A DNA stretch of 64,000 nt from Microbacterium sp. RURRCA19A (GCF_900156455.1 NZ_FTNQ01000005.1:1-64000), one strand, 5' to 3'. Positions 1 through 8,552 are shown, numbered from the stretch's first letter. Notes: a model not told the origin generated them from the sequence alone. Numbers and translations: made by a program.

Positions 1-38
1 CCGGACGGATCGACTACAGCCGCATCCGACGGCGCTAA
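1..38 (+). CDS. Possible C-terminal tail of a gene entering from the left
   Basis: Frame 3 reads GRIDYSRIRRR followed by TAA at 36-38. A strong plus-strand terminator hairpin follows about 60 bases later, which would fit the end of a gene. The piece is too short to identify, and chance cannot be excluded. Confidence 0.25.
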   Translation, partial: GRIDYSRIRRR

Positions 39-95
39 GGCAGCGCTAACAGCAGCCCACGCGTCGTGGTTCCAACGCTGTCTCAGCGTGCCCGC

Positions 96-125
96 ACGAA
101 AAGCCCCGGTTCGCCGGGGCTTTCG
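96..125 (+). terminator. Rho-independent-type terminator
   Basis: A 10-bp perfect stem, AAAGCCCCGG (100-109) with its complement at 114-123, closes on a TTCG tetraloop and is followed by a TTTCG run. It probably ends whatever plus-strand gene lies to the left of the window. Confidence 0.7.
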
Positions 126-204
126 TCGTTTGCACGACCTGCTCCGAGAGGCGTGCGCTCGAGTGTCACGAGGGCGCCGCCCGCCGGCATCCCTCCCCGT
201 CCCC

Positions 205-255
205 GCGCACGCGAACGGCGCACCCGGGAGAACCCGAGTGCGCCGTTCGCGCGTG
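205..255 (-). terminator. Terminator hairpin behind the hydrolase gene
   Basis: A long inverted repeat with core stem GCGAACGGCGCAC at 211-223, its complement at 238-250 and an inner CGGG/CCCG helix lies just beyond the minus-strand hydrolase stop at 275. The remaining bases between the left edge and that stop show no gene. Confidence 0.6.
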
Positions 256-274
256 AGCCGGTTCGGCTCGCCGG

Positions 275-1111
275 TCACGCCTGGATGAACGCCAGGATGT
301 CCGGGTTGATCACGTCGGCGTGCGTGGTCAGCATGCCGTGCGGGTAGCCCTCGTAGATCTTGAGGGTCGAGTTCTGCAGCAGTTCGTGCTGCAGGAGCGC
401 GGCGGCCTTGTACGGCACGACCTGGTCGTCGTCGCCCTGGAGCACCAGGACCGGGACCGTGATGGCCTTGAGGTCTTCGGTCTGGTCGGTCTCGGAGAAC
501 GCCTTGATGCCGAGGTAGTGGGCCTGGGCGCTGCCGGTCATGCCCTGACGCCACCAGTTGTCGATCACGGGCTGGGACGGGGTGACGCCCTCGCGGTTGA
601 AGCCGTAGAAGGGACCGGATGCCACGGCCTCGAAGAACTCCGAGCGGTTCGCGGCGAGGGCCTCGCGGAAGCCGTCGAACACCGACAGCGGCGTGCCCTC
701 GGGGTTGGTGTCGCTCTGCAGCATGATGGGCGGGACGGAGGCGACGAGCACGGCCTTGGCGACGCGCCCCTGCGGCTCACCGAACTTCGCGACGTAGCGG
801 GCGACCTGTCCGCCGCCGGTGGAGTGACCGATGTGGATGGCGTTGTGCAGGTCCAGGTGCTCGACGACGGCGGACGCGTCGCTGGCGTAGTGGTCCATGT
901 CGTGACCGGTGCCGATCTGCGAGGACCGGCCGTGACCGCGCCGGTCGCTGGCGATGACGCGGTAGCCCTTGTCGAGGAAGTACAGCAACTGCGCGTCCCA
1001 GTCGTCCGACGACAGCGGCCAGCCGTGGTGGAACATGATCGGCTGGGCGTCCTTGGGGCCCCAGTCCTTGAAGAAGATCTCCGCGCCGTCTTCGGTGGTG
1101 ACGAATCCCAT
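275..1111 (-). CDS. Alpha/beta hydrolase, non-heme chloroperoxidase/perhydrolase-like
   Basis: A 278-residue cytosolic alpha/beta hydrolase. The nucleophile elbow GHSTGG puts the catalytic serine at residue 97. The acid loop is GDDDQVVP and the catalytic histidine lies in the C-terminal YPHGM. The FHHGWP and RRGHGRS signatures are typical of cofactor-free haloperoxidases/arylesterases that form peracids from peroxide and carboxylates; true substrates are usually esters. The start at 1111 was chosen because GAGAGG sits upstream and the MGFVTTEDG N-terminus matches the family; the open frame runs further upstream only by chance. A hairpin terminates it at 205-255. A GTCGAAGCA element lies about 120 bp upstream. 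Family call is firm, substrate unknown. Confidence 0.88.
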   Translation of the reverse strand: MGFVTTEDGAEIFFKDWGPKDAQPIMFHHGWPLSSDDWDAQLLYFLDKGYRVIASDRRGHGRSSQIGTGHDMDHYASDASAVVEHLDLHNAIHIGHSTGGGQVARYVAKFGEPQGRVAKAVLVASVPPIMLQSDTNPEGTPLSVFDGFREALAANRSEFFEAVASGPFYGFNREGVTPSQPVIDNWWRQGMTGSAQAHYLGIKAFSETDQTEDLKAITVPVLVLQGDDDQVVPYKAAALLQHELLQNSTLKIYEGYPHGMLTTHADVINPDILAFIQA

Positions 1112-1290
1112 GATCGAACCTCTCGTGTGATGGATCCGAGCGCTGCTCGGGGGTGTGGGTGGGTCGCTCGCCATCCGGGTCCGGGGCCGAGCGCGTTCAC
1201 GATAACCAGGACGGTCCCGCGGCCTGCTTCGACATTTGTCTGATCTCTTCGCACACCTGGACGGGCTGTCGGATGCCGGCGGCGAGCGCC

Positions 1291-1491
1291 TCAGTAGTCG
1301 TCGTGGTTCTCGCGGACGATGTCGAGTCGCGTCTCGTCGTCGGCCCATTCCGCGAGCGCTGTGCGCAGTTGTCGCTGGAGCCAGGCCGCCGGAAGCAGGG
1401 CGCCGTCCCGCTCCAGATCGTCGAGGCGCGCGAGGCGTTCGTCGACGGAACCGGTGAGGTCGGGCAGAGCGGGGGTGTCGCTGTGGCTCAT
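1291..1491 (-). CDS. Small hypothetical protein, 66 residues
   Basis: A 66-residue acidic, helix-rich protein (MSHSDTPALPDLTGSVDERL...) with no family I recognise. A GGAG ribosome site sits immediately before the ATG, and a possible -10 TACCCT lies upstream. It is divergent from the pyruvate oxidase gene, sharing the 1492-1694 intergenic region, where a perfect TTCGAC/GTCGAA dyad lies between the two promoters. Length, start signal and lack of overlap support a real gene, but no function can be assigned. Confidence 0.6.
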   Translation of the reverse strand: MSHSDTPALPDLTGSVDERLARLDDLERDGALLPAAWLQRQLRTALAEWADDETRLDIVRENHDDY

Positions 1492-1569
1492 GGGAGCTCC
1501 GTTCTCTCCCCGCGGGTGCCGGGTGCGCCCGCGGTGCCCCGAGGGTAGGCGTCGCCCGCGCGACGACGG

Positions 1570-1635
1570 TTCGACGGATGTCGAAGGGTGGGTCGTCCGC
1601 TGTCCGAGTGCCGAGCGCGTGGGCCGACGTAGCCT
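1570..1635 (+). promoter_or_regulatory. poxB promoter with 22-bp direct repeats
   Basis: GTCGAAGGG begins at 1580 and GTCCGAGTG at 1602, exactly 22 bp apart. A -10-like TAGCCT follows at 1630-1635, with 19 bases between the second repeat and the -10. The first repeat is also half of a perfect dyad TTCGAC-GGAT-GTCGAA at 1570-1585. No good -35 is present, so an activator is likely. The layout matches the encapsulin promoter base for base in spacing. Confidence 0.5.
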
Positions 1636-1694
1636 CCTTCCCGGCGGGCATGCGCCGTCGTCCGCCGCCCATGATCGCTGAGCCGGAGGGTGAG

Positions 1695-3428
1695 ATGAAC
1701 GTCGCCGAAATGATCGTCGAGACGCTGCACCGAGCAGGGGTGGAACGGGTGTGGGGGCTCCCCGGCGATTCCTTGAACGCGTTCACCGATGCCTTGCGTC
1801 GCGACGGGTCCCTCGACTGGATGCATGTCCGCCACGAGGAGTCGGCGGCTTTCGCGGCGGCGGGGGAGGCGGCGATCACCGGTCGGCTGGCCGTCGTGGC
1901 CGGCAGTTGCGGCCCGGGAAGCCTCCACTTCATCAACGGTCTCTACGACGCCCAGCGCTCCCGCGTCCCGGTCCTCGCGATCGCCTCGCACATTCCGTCC
2001 GCGGAGATCGGCAGCGGGTACTTCCAGGAGACCCACCCCCAGGAGCTCTTCCGCGAGTGCAGCGTGTACGTCGAACTCGTCGGCGGCCCCGAGCAGATGC
2101 CGTGGGTACTGGAGGCCGCGATGCGCGCGGCTGTCGAGAAGCAGGGCGTCGCAGTCGTGGTCGTGCCCGGCGACGTGTTCTTCGCTCGGGCTGCGGATCG
2201 CCGACCCAGCGCCCCGATCGTCGCCACGGCGTCGCACATCGTCCCGACCGACGGGGCGCTCGCCGCCGCGGCCGAGATGCTCGACTCCGCCGAGAACGTC
2301 ACGATCCTCGCCGGGGCGGGGGTCGCCGGCGCCCACGCCGAGGTGCTGGCCCTTGCCGAGCGGTTGAAGGCTCCGATCGTGCACGCGTTCCGCGGCAAGG
2401 AATGGATCGAGTACGACAACCCGTTCGACGTCGGGATGACGGGGCTCCTCGGCTTCTCGTCCGGATACCGCGCCATGGAGCACTGCGACGCGCTGCTCAT
2501 GATCGGCACCGACTTCCCCTACCGGCAGTTCTACCCCTCCCGCGCCAAGGTCGTGCAGATCGATCTTCGCGGCGAGCAGCTGGGCCGGCGCACCGCGATC
2601 GACGTCGGTCTCGTCGGCGACTCCGGCGACACCGCGCGGGCGCTGCTGCCGCTCCTCCGCGACGATCGGGACGACCGGCACCTCCGGCGCAGCCTCGACC
2701 ACTACCGGCGGGCGCGGACGGGTCTCGACGATCTGGCCGCCGACGACGGCCGGCAGCCTCTGCACCCTCAGTTCGTGGCGCGCCTCGTCGACGAGCTGGC
2801 CGCCGACGACGCCGTGTTCACCGCGGACGTCGGGACGCCGGTCATCTGGGCGGCGCGCTACCTGCGCATGAACGGGCGCCGGCGCCTCATCGGATCCTTC
2901 ACGCACGGATCCATGGCCAACGCGATGCCGCACGCGCTCGGTGCGCAGGCGGTCGACCGCGACCGACAGGTGATCGCGTTGGCCGGTGACGGCGGCATCG
3001 CGATGCTGCTCGGCGATCTCCTCTCCATCCGTCAGAACGACCTGCCCATCAAGATCGTCGTGTTCGACAACTCGGCTCTCGACTTCGTCGAAGTGGAGAT
3101 GAAGGCCGCTGGCATCGTCAACGCCGGCACGCACCTGCAGAACCCCGATTTCGCCGAGGTGGCCCGGGCGATCGGCATCCCGGGTTATCGCGCGACGACC
3201 GGCGAAGAGCTGCGTTCCGCGCTCGCCGAGGCGTTCGACCGACCCGGACCCGCGCTCGTCTCGGTCGTCGTGGCGCGCCAGGAGTTGGCGATCCCGCCGA
3301 CGATCACGGCGGAGCAGGCGAAGGGGTTCGCCCTCTTCGCCCTGCGGACGCTGTTGTCGGGGCGCGGCGATGAGCTGATCGACCTCGCCGACACCAACGT
3401 CCTCCGGCGCCTGCTCCACCGGGACTGA
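1695..3428 (+). CDS. poxB: Pyruvate:quinone oxidoreductase (pyruvate oxidase, PoxB type)
   Basis: A 577-residue thiamine-diphosphate flavoenzyme that would oxidatively decarboxylate pyruvate to acetate and CO2, passing electrons to the quinone pool. The N-terminal ThDP-pyrimidine domain carries RHEESAAF (about residues 46-53). A central FAD domain follows, and the C-terminal ThDP domain has GDGG at 431-434. The C-terminal end resembles the lipid-activated membrane tail of Escherichia coli PoxB, so a peroxide-forming lactic-acid-type enzyme is less likely. The start at 1695 has a GGAGGGTGAG ribosome site; the longer frame from 1578 adds a non-family arginine/proline-rich stretch. It stands alone, with its own promoter at 1570-1635. 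Confidence 0.9.
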   Translation: MNVAEMIVETLHRAGVERVWGLPGDSLNAFTDALRRDGSLDWMHVRHEESAAFAAAGEAAITGRLAVVAGSCGPGSLHFINGLYDAQRSRVPVLAIASHIPSAEIGSGYFQETHPQELFRECSVYVELVGGPEQMPWVLEAAMRAAVEKQGVAVVVVPGDVFFARAADRRPSAPIVATASHIVPTDGALAAAAEMLDSAENVTILAGAGVAGAHAEVLALAERLKAPIVHAFRGKEWIEYDNPFDVGMTGLLGFSSGYRAMEHCDALLMIGTDFPYRQFYPSRAKVVQIDLRGEQLGRRTAIDVGLVGDSGDTARALLPLLRDDRDDRHLRRSLDHYRRARTGLDDLAADDGRQPLHPQFVARLVDELAADDAVFTADVGTPVIWAARYLRMNGRRRLIGSFTHGSMANAMPHALGAQAVDRDRQVIALAGDGGIAMLLGDLLSIRQNDLPIKIVVFDNSALDFVEVEMKAAGIVNAGTHLQNPDFAEVARAIGIPGYRATTGEELRSALAEAFDRPGPALVSVVVARQELAIPPTITAEQAKGFALFALRTLLSGRGDELIDLADTNVLRRLLHRD

Positions 3429-3466
3429 GGCGGCGTTCGCCGGCACCCGTCGCCGATCTTCCGGGG

Positions 3467-3486
3467 TCGACGGCGGCGGCCGTCGA
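3467..3486. terminator. Hairpin between convergent genes
   Basis: TCGACGGC (3467-3474) and its complement GCCGTCGA (3479-3486) flank a GGCG loop in the short gap between poxB and the convergent XRE gene. It can serve as terminator for both strands, although no T-run follows. Confidence 0.45.
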
Positions 3487-3489
3487 GCC

Positions 3490-4305
3490 TCAGGCGGCGA
3501 CGACGGACGGGGCGGTGAGGAGGGCGAAGACCTCGGCCGTCACCGAGCCGGGCGTGGCGAAGTACATCGTCACGAAGCAGCCCGGGTGCGCGGGGGGAGT
3601 GAAGTTCTGCACACCGATCTCGAGCTCACCGAGATCATCGACGCGGGCCGACAGTCGGAACGTCGAGGGCTGGGCGACTTCATGCAACGCCCACAGGCGC
3701 GGGAAGTCGGGGTCGTCAGCGAGCTGCGCCAGCAGTTCCTGTACGCGGGGGGAATCGGGGTCGGCGTTGAAGCGGAACGATGCGATGGCGTCGCGCGCCA
3801 CTCGCTCCCAGTCGCGCACCGACTGGCGGGATTCGGGGCGGAAGGTCTGCAGAAGGGCGTTGCGGCCCGGCGCCAGGTCGCCTCCCGAAAGGGCGAGCAT
3901 CGCGTCGTTGGCGGCGAGGATGTCCAGGGCGCTGTCGGTGACGTAGGCGGGGCAGGCCGGCCACTGCTCGAGCAGTACCCGAAGGCTTTCCGTCGTCTGC
4001 GCGGTGACCGGGCGGGCGGGGCTGGCGGCGCCGCGGGCGAGTCGGTGGAGATAGTCGGCGTGGACGGCGTCCATGCGCAGAGCCCGGGCGAGCGACTCGG
4101 TCACCTGGTCGGACGGGCGGGTGACGCGCCCCTGCTCCAACCGCACGTAGTACTCGAGGCTGATTCCGGCCCGGGCCGCGACTTCGTCGCGTCGCAGCCC
4201 CGCGACGCGCCGACGACCGTCGCGCTCGACGCCGAAATCCTCGGGTACGCATGCGGCGCGACGGGCGGCGAGGAAGACTCCGAGGGGCGAGGAGCGACGG
4301 GCCAT
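3490..4305 (-). CDS. XRE-family regulator with MmyB-like ligand domain
   Basis: A 271-residue DNA-binding protein. An N-terminal helix-turn-helix (about residues 36-65, including GLRRDEVAARAGISLEYYVRLEQ) precedes an MmyB-like PAS-type sensing domain (about 105-265). Members of this class often repress a neighbouring oxidoreductase in response to a small ligand. The ATG at 4305 has a perfect GGAGG ribosome site. Its promoter region holds three CATCAC half sites, suggesting autoregulation. It is convergent with poxB and downstream of the TetR gene on the same strand. The target operon is not obvious. Confidence 0.85.
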   Translation of the reverse strand: MARRSSPLGVFLAARRAACVPEDFGVERDGRRRVAGLRRDEVAARAGISLEYYVRLEQGRVTRPSDQVTESLARALRMDAVHADYLHRLARGAASPARPVTAQTTESLRVLLEQWPACPAYVTDSALDILAANDAMLALSGGDLAPGRNALLQTFRPESRQSVRDWERVARDAIASFRFNADPDSPRVQELLAQLADDPDFPRLWALHEVAQPSTFRLSARVDDLGELEIGVQNFTPPAHPGCFVTMYFATPGSVTAEVFALLTAPSVVAA

Positions 4306-4331
4306 GTGATCCTCCGGGGTGAGGGCGATGG

Positions 4332-4368
4332 CATCACGTTAGGTGATGGAGCGGTCGCTCCACATCAC
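4332..4368 (-). promoter_or_regulatory. Probable autoregulatory operator of the XRE gene
   Basis: CATCAC occurs at 4332-4337 and 4363-4368, and its complement GTGATG at 4343-4348. The last two sites are arms of a larger dyad around GGAGCG/CGCTCC. On the minus strand the first pair overlaps a -10-like TAACGT upstream of the 4305 start. Binding by the encoded regulator is inferred. Confidence 0.4.
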
Positions 4369-4398
4369 CCGGGGCATCCCCCGACATCGCATATCCGC

Positions 4399-4992
4399 TC
4401 AGGCGGCGCGGACGGCCTGTGCGATCATCGCCGCGCTGTCCCGGGCGGAGCGCTCCAGCACGTCACGCGAGCGACCCAGGCGACTCACCAGGATCAACGA
4501 CTGGGAGGCGGCCACGGCCTGTTCGGCGGCCCGGGATGTGTCGCTCCGCTCGTCGTCCGCGGGGGAGGCGGCGTCCAGAGCCTCGGCGACCGCGCTCACC
4601 ATGCGTGCGAGCGTGTCGTCGGCGATCTCCGCGATCGGCGCCTCGTGCCCGAGTTCGGCGATGGAGTTGATCAGAAGGCACCCGCGTCGCTGCGGATCGC
4701 CGGCGCAGTCGTCGACCACCGCGGCGAAGTAGCGGGCGAGTACGTCGTCGGGGGATGCGGCCGGCGACGCGACCGCGCTCTGGACGAAGGCCACCCGCCG
4801 CTCGCAGTAGGCGCGGAACGCCGCCAGGAACAGCTCGCGCTTGCTGCCGAAAGCGAGGTACAGGCTGCCGTTGCCCACGCCGGTCGCTTCGGCGATGTCC
4901 TGCATCGACACGCCCGCGAAGCCGCGGGACCAGAATAGATCGATGGCGGCGTCGACGGCGGACGCCGTATCGAAGGTGCGACCACGCGGCAT
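4399..4992 (-). CDS. TetR-family transcriptional regulator
   Basis: A 197-residue repressor-type protein. The N-terminal TetR helix-turn-helix lies at about residues 25-50 (VSMQDIAEATGVGNGSLYLAFGSK-like segment). It is followed by an all-helical ligand/dimer domain resembling TetR_C groups that control efflux or detoxification. The start at 4992 (MPRGRTFD) is the family-typical one; a 21-residue upstream extension is possible in frame. It is divergent from the LAL regulator gene, and a near-palindromic site lies between them. The inducer is unknown. Confidence 0.85.
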   Translation of the reverse strand: MPRGRTFDTASAVDAAIDLFWSRGFAGVSMQDIAEATGVGNGSLYLAFGSKRELFLAAFRAYCERRVAFVQSAVASPAASPDDVLARYFAAVVDDCAGDPQRRGCLLINSIAELGHEAPIAEIADDTLARMVSAVAEALDAASPADDERSDTSRAAEQAVAASQSLILVSRLGRSRDVLERSARDSAAMIAQAVRAA

Positions 4993-5055
4993 GACACGAC
5001 CGTATCGGACGGGGTGGAGGTCGGGACGCGTGGGAGCGTTCTCTTGCATTTCCAC

Positions 5056-5079
5056 GTATTGGATCGCTCACTCCAGTAC
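5056..5079. promoter_or_regulatory. Candidate TetR operator
   Basis: GTATTGGA (5056-5063) and TCCAGTAC (5072-5079) form an inverted repeat with one mismatch around an 8-bp centre, between the divergent TetR and LAL genes. It overlaps a -10-like TACGCT (5077-5082) just ahead of the LAL start, so binding could block that promoter. Confidence 0.45.
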
Positions 5080-5089
5080 GCTCCGTCAT

Positions 5090-7918
5090 GTGGCCCGCTC
5101 TTCCTCGCCCTCGGAGCCGGACCCGGCGCTCGCCCTGAGCCCCGGCGTCTCGCGCGGCACGCTTCCCGTGCGCGGACGCGACGACGTCCTCCTCGAGATC
5201 GATCGAGCGCTCGACGCCCCCGCCGTCAGCGTCGTCGTGCTCGTCGGAGGCCCCGGCATCGGCAAGACCCGACTGCTGGAGGAGACGATCGCGGCCGCGC
5301 GTCGTCGCGGCTGGTGCCGTGTGATCGTCGCTCCGACGCCCGACTCGCGGACGACGCCACTGGGCGCCCTCACCGATGCCGCCCTGGCTGCCAGTCCACC
5401 CCTGCTGGACGCCGCGGAGCTGGCGCCGGTCCTGCTCGGATCCCATCCCCAGTACTGGATCACCCGGCTGCTGCACGACGGGATCGAACGTGCCGCCACC
5501 TCCCGCGGACTCCTGTTCGTCATCGACGACCTGCAGTGGCTGGATGCGGGTTCCGTGGGTGCCGTGGCGGCGCTCATGCGGACGACGGTCGGAATGCCCG
5601 TGACGTGGCTGATCGGCACGCGTCCGGGCGGGACGGATGCCGGTCAGGACCGCCTCCTCTCGTACGCCCGCGACGTCGGTGCGCTGATCGAACTCGAGCC
5701 GCTGACCGACGCGGCGGTGCGGGAGATCGGCGGCGACGTGCTCGGGATGCCCGCGGGCCCCGTCCTCGCCGACGCGCTCGGCGCCGCGGAGGGGAGTCCC
5801 CTGCTGGCGCTCGAGATGCTCTACGGGCTGTCGGACGAGAACCTCATAGATGTCACGGGCGGCACGGCCGAGATCGTCGACTCCCGCGTGCCCCGCGGGT
5901 TCGGCGCGTCCTCGCGTCGACGGCTCGCGGCGGTCTCCGCCGATGCCCGACGGGTGGCGCAGGCGGGCGCGCTGTTCGGGCGACGGTTCGGGCTGCCGGG
6001 AGTCGTCTCCGTGCTCGACCTGCCGCTGGCGTCGGCGCTGGCGTCGGTGGACGAGCTCCTCGCCGCCGACATCGTCGCCGACGACGGTACGGGTCTGGTG
6101 TTCCGTCACGACACGATCCGCGATGCCGCCCTCGAGAGTCTGTCTCCGTCTCTCCGTCGTGCGCTGGGCCGTGCCGTGCTGGAGAAGCGCCGCGCGGAGG
6201 GCGTGCCCGCCGCCGCGCTCGCGCCCGATCTCCTCCGCTTCGCCGAACGGGGCGACGACGAGTCCCTCGCCCTTCTCCTGGATGCCGCCCGGGAACTCGC
6301 CGCGACCGACGCGCAGACCGCCGCCTCGCTGGTCGCCCGGGCCGCCGAGCTGGCGCCCGCGACCGAGCGGTACCGGGCCGAGATCGTGGAGCTGCTCCCG
6401 GTGCTGTGGGCGGGGGGACGGGCGGATGAGGTGGCCGCGATCGGCGACCGGTTCTCCGCCTCTCTCGGCGGCGACGAACGGGCCCGCGTCGATCTCGTGA
6501 TGGCCCGCCTGTTCACGGAGTCCTCGTTCGAACGGGCCCTGGAGATCTGCGACCGCGCCCTGGAGATCCCGGATGCCGCCCCGGCGACGCGCGTGCAACT
6601 GCTCGCCGTGCGCGCGCTGAACTGTGCCAACGCGGCAGACCCCGAGGGGCTGCGCGACTCGATCCGTCGGGGGCGCGCCGAGGCCGACGACCGGCGCGAC
6701 CTCGTGGCTCTCGCGACGCTCGATGCGAGCGAGTCGGTGCTGACCTTCTACGAGTCGCGCTTCGACGACGCTCTCCGGCTGCAGCGCGACGCCCTCCGGC
6801 GGATCGCGGACTCGGGCACCCTCGCCTCGCTGTGGCTCCCGGAGGGCCTCTGGATGGCGTTCATGCGGAACTCGCTGGGTGAGTGCCGTGCGGCGCTGCG
6901 CGACGTCGACACCGGTCTGGCCGAAGCGCGTCGTGCGCACAACGTCATCGCCGAGGCCTTCTGGATGATGGTGCGTGCCCGCGTGCTCTACGACCTCGGC
7001 GCCCTCGAGGACGCTCGGACGCAGGCTGAGGCCGTCCTCGACCTGGCGTCGGAGCTGCAGCTCGGGGATTTCGCGAACGCCACGGCAGGCGTGGTCCTGT
7101 TCCGGATCTCCCTCCACACCGGCGACCGCGTCCTGCGCGACCAGACCCGCCCGCTCGTGACGGCTCTCGCCGAGGGCAAGGGCCTCACGCGCACGGGTCG
7201 GTGGAACCTCGTCGTGGAGGCCCTGGACGCGGGGCGGTTCGACGACGCCCGTGCCCTCAGCTCGCTCGCGCTGGAAGGGCTGGACCAGCCCGCGCCGGCG
7301 ATGACCACCCCCGCCGACCTGCTCGACGACCTCCTCCTCGCCGAGGTGTGTCTGGGTGCCCGCGACACGGACGCGCTCGACCGGGTCCGCGTCACCGTCG
7401 CCGCGCGGGCCGACGCCAATCCGGACCGCCCCGCGGTGCAGGCCGTCGAGCTCGCGGTGCGCGGTCTGGCCGACCGTTCCGAGTCACTGCTGAGGGAGTC
7501 CGCGGTGCTGTGTCGTGCGGGCGAGCGACCGCTCGTCCTGGCGCGCGTCCTGGAGGTGCTCGCCGCCGTCCTCGTGGGCGATGAGGAAGCCGCGCGGACG
7601 CTCACCGAAGCGCTCGATGTCTACCAGGCCGTGGGCGCGACCCGCGACGCGAGCCGGGTGCTCCGCAGCCTTCGGGCGCGTGGCGTGCGCACGCGCCCGA
7701 AGGCGGCGTCCACGGCCGACCCGGCCGGCCTCGGCCTGTCGCAGCGCGAGCAGCAGGTGGCCGATGTGCTGCGGACCGGGGCGACGACGAAGGAGATCTC
7801 GGAAGCCCTCCTCCTCTCGCCCCACACCGTGGTCACCCACGTGCGTCACATCTTCGCCAAGCTCGGGGTCAACACCCGGAGCGAGGTCATCGAGATCCTG
7901 TCGTCCGCGCACGACTGA
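5090..7918 (+). CDS. Large ATP-binding LuxR-family (LAL/MalT-like) transcriptional activator
   Basis: About 942 residues. An N-terminal AAA/NACHT-like ATPase has Walker A GGPGIGKT at 53-60 and Walker B LLFVIDDLQWLD near 140-150. A long tetratricopeptide-like helical middle follows, and a C-terminal GerE/LuxR helix-turn-helix (LSQREQQVADVLRTG, about 880-942). LAL proteins use ATP and an inducer to oligomerise on directly repeated sites and activate promoters. The start is uncertain: GTG at 5090 has no ribosome site but lies 7 bases after a -10-like TACGCT, compatible with leaderless mRNA. Direct-repeat promoters nearby (poxB, NTF2-like, DyP-encapsulin, PucR) are plausible targets, by inference only. 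Confidence 0.85.
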   Translation: MARSSSPSEPDPALALSPGVSRGTLPVRGRDDVLLEIDRALDAPAVSVVVLVGGPGIGKTRLLEETIAAARRRGWCRVIVAPTPDSRTTPLGALTDAALAASPPLLDAAELAPVLLGSHPQYWITRLLHDGIERAATSRGLLFVIDDLQWLDAGSVGAVAALMRTTVGMPVTWLIGTRPGGTDAGQDRLLSYARDVGALIELEPLTDAAVREIGGDVLGMPAGPVLADALGAAEGSPLLALEMLYGLSDENLIDVTGGTAEIVDSRVPRGFGASSRRRLAAVSADARRVAQAGALFGRRFGLPGVVSVLDLPLASALASVDELLAADIVADDGTGLVFRHDTIRDAALESLSPSLRRALGRAVLEKRRAEGVPAAALAPDLLRFAERGDDESLALLLDAARELAATDAQTAASLVARAAELAPATERYRAEIVELLPVLWAGGRADEVAAIGDRFSASLGGDERARVDLVMARLFTESSFERALEICDRALEIPDAAPATRVQLLAVRALNCANAADPEGLRDSIRRGRAEADDRRDLVALATLDASESVLTFYESRFDDALRLQRDALRRIADSGTLASLWLPEGLWMAFMRNSLGECRAALRDVDTGLAEARRAHNVIAEAFWMMVRARVLYDLGALEDARTQAEAVLDLASELQLGDFANATAGVVLFRISLHTGDRVLRDQTRPLVTALAEGKGLTRTGRWNLVVEALDAGRFDDARALSSLALEGLDQPAPAMTTPADLLDDLLLAEVCLGARDTDALDRVRVTVAARADANPDRPAVQAVELAVRGLADRSESLLRESAVLCRAGERPLVLARVLEVLAAVLVGDEEAARTLTEALDVYQAVGATRDASRVLRSLRARGVRTRPKAASTADPAGLGLSQREQQVADVLRTGATTKEISEALLLSPHTVVTHVRHIFAKLGVNTRSEVIEILSSAHD

Positions 7919-7939
7919 ACGCCGCGGATCCTGACGGAT

Positions 7940-7970
7940 GTCGGATGCGCATTCGTCACCCGTCGGGTGC
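7940..7970 (+). promoter_or_regulatory. Direct-repeat element upstream of the NTF2-like gene
   Basis: GTCGGATGC begins at 7940 and GTCGGGTGC at 7962, again 22 bp apart. The preceding GACGGAT is shared with the poxB element. The expected -10 position holds only a weak TCACCA, so promoter assignment is weaker than for the other copies. Confidence 0.4.
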
Positions 7971-8023
7971 GGTCGGCGTGCCGGTCGGTCACCATCGTCG
8001 TCATCGACGATCTGGAGGATGCC

Positions 8024-8410
8024 ATGACCGACTCACTGTCCCGTCTCGCGGGGCCCGCCATCGTGCACCTCGAGCACGAACTCATCGTCCGCGACTTCCT
8101 CGAGCTGCTCGACGAGCAGTGCTGGAGCGACCTCCGGCCGTTCCTCCATGACGAGGTCGTGTTCGTCACAGCCCCGGGACGCAGCATCGACGGGAGGGAG
8201 TGCGTGCTCCGGGCCGTGCGCGAGATCCGCCACGGCTTCGCCCGCTTCGGGGTGGAGCTCGAGGACCTCGGATTCGGACCCGCCACGGTCTTCGCCCACC
8301 TGACGCTGTCCCTGCGGCTGCCCACCGGCGAGGAGGCGCGGGTGCAGAGCTTCGCGAAGTTCCGGCTGCGTGACATGCAGATCGTGGAGTGGACGCAGTC
8401 CTATGCCTGA
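8024..8410 (+). CDS. NTF2-like (SnoaL-like) fold protein
   Basis: A 128-residue single-domain protein with the cone-shaped alpha+beta SnoaL/NTF2-like pattern: helix IVHLEHELIVRDFLELLDEQ, then strands VVFVTAP and ending RDMQIVEWTQSYA. Such proteins can be isomerases, hydrolases or ligand binders, and no catalytic set is clear. The ATG at 8024 has a TGGAGGAT ribosome site. It lies between the LAL activator and the DyP-encapsulin operon in the same orientation, with its own upstream repeat element. Fold moderately sure, function unknown. Confidence 0.75.
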   Translation: MTDSLSRLAGPAIVHLEHELIVRDFLELLDEQCWSDLRPFLHDEVVFVTAPGRSIDGRECVLRAVREIRHGFARFGVELEDLGFGPATVFAHLTLSLRLPTGEEARVQSFAKFRLRDMQIVEWTQSYA

Positions 8411-8434
8411 TCGGCACCTGCGGCGGCCGCGACC

Positions 8435-8490
8435 GTCGAAGGGTCTCTCGACGTCTGTCGGAGCGGCGGTCATCCCCGTACGCCTAGCCT
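8435..8490 (+). promoter_or_regulatory. Promoter of the DyP-encapsulin operon
   Basis: GTCGAAGGG begins at 8435, GTCGGAGCG at 8457 (22 bp apart), and TAGCCT stands at 8485-8490. Every spacing is identical to the poxB promoter. The -35 region is poor, which fits activator-dependent initiation. Confidence 0.5.
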
Positions 8491-8552
8491 GCGGTCGCAG
8501 GCGTTCGTGGTCGCGGTCGTCACGACGGGTCGCGCCGGGGGAGAGGGGTTCC

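Noticed and set aside
66..347. Short plus-strand frame at the left edge
   Set aside because: It runs through two terminator hairpins and into the antisense of the hydrolase, with no ribosome site.
1569..1591. GGTT-N14-GGGTGG resembling a SigB-type stress promoter before poxB
   Set aside because: It is not repeated at the encapsulin promoter, while the direct-repeat layout is; the match is likely chance.
1695..3428. Pyruvate oxidase as the H2O2 source for the DyP compartment
   Set aside because: The C-terminus matches the quinone-linked PoxB type, so peroxide production is not supported.
1488..3446. 652-codon open frame antisense to poxB
   Set aside because: It is a shadow of high third-position GC; composition is Arg/Gly/Asp-rich without domains, and poxB on the plus strand is a clear enzyme. 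Other long antisense frames (for example 4463-7117, 21374-24487, 25870-30225) fail for the same reason.
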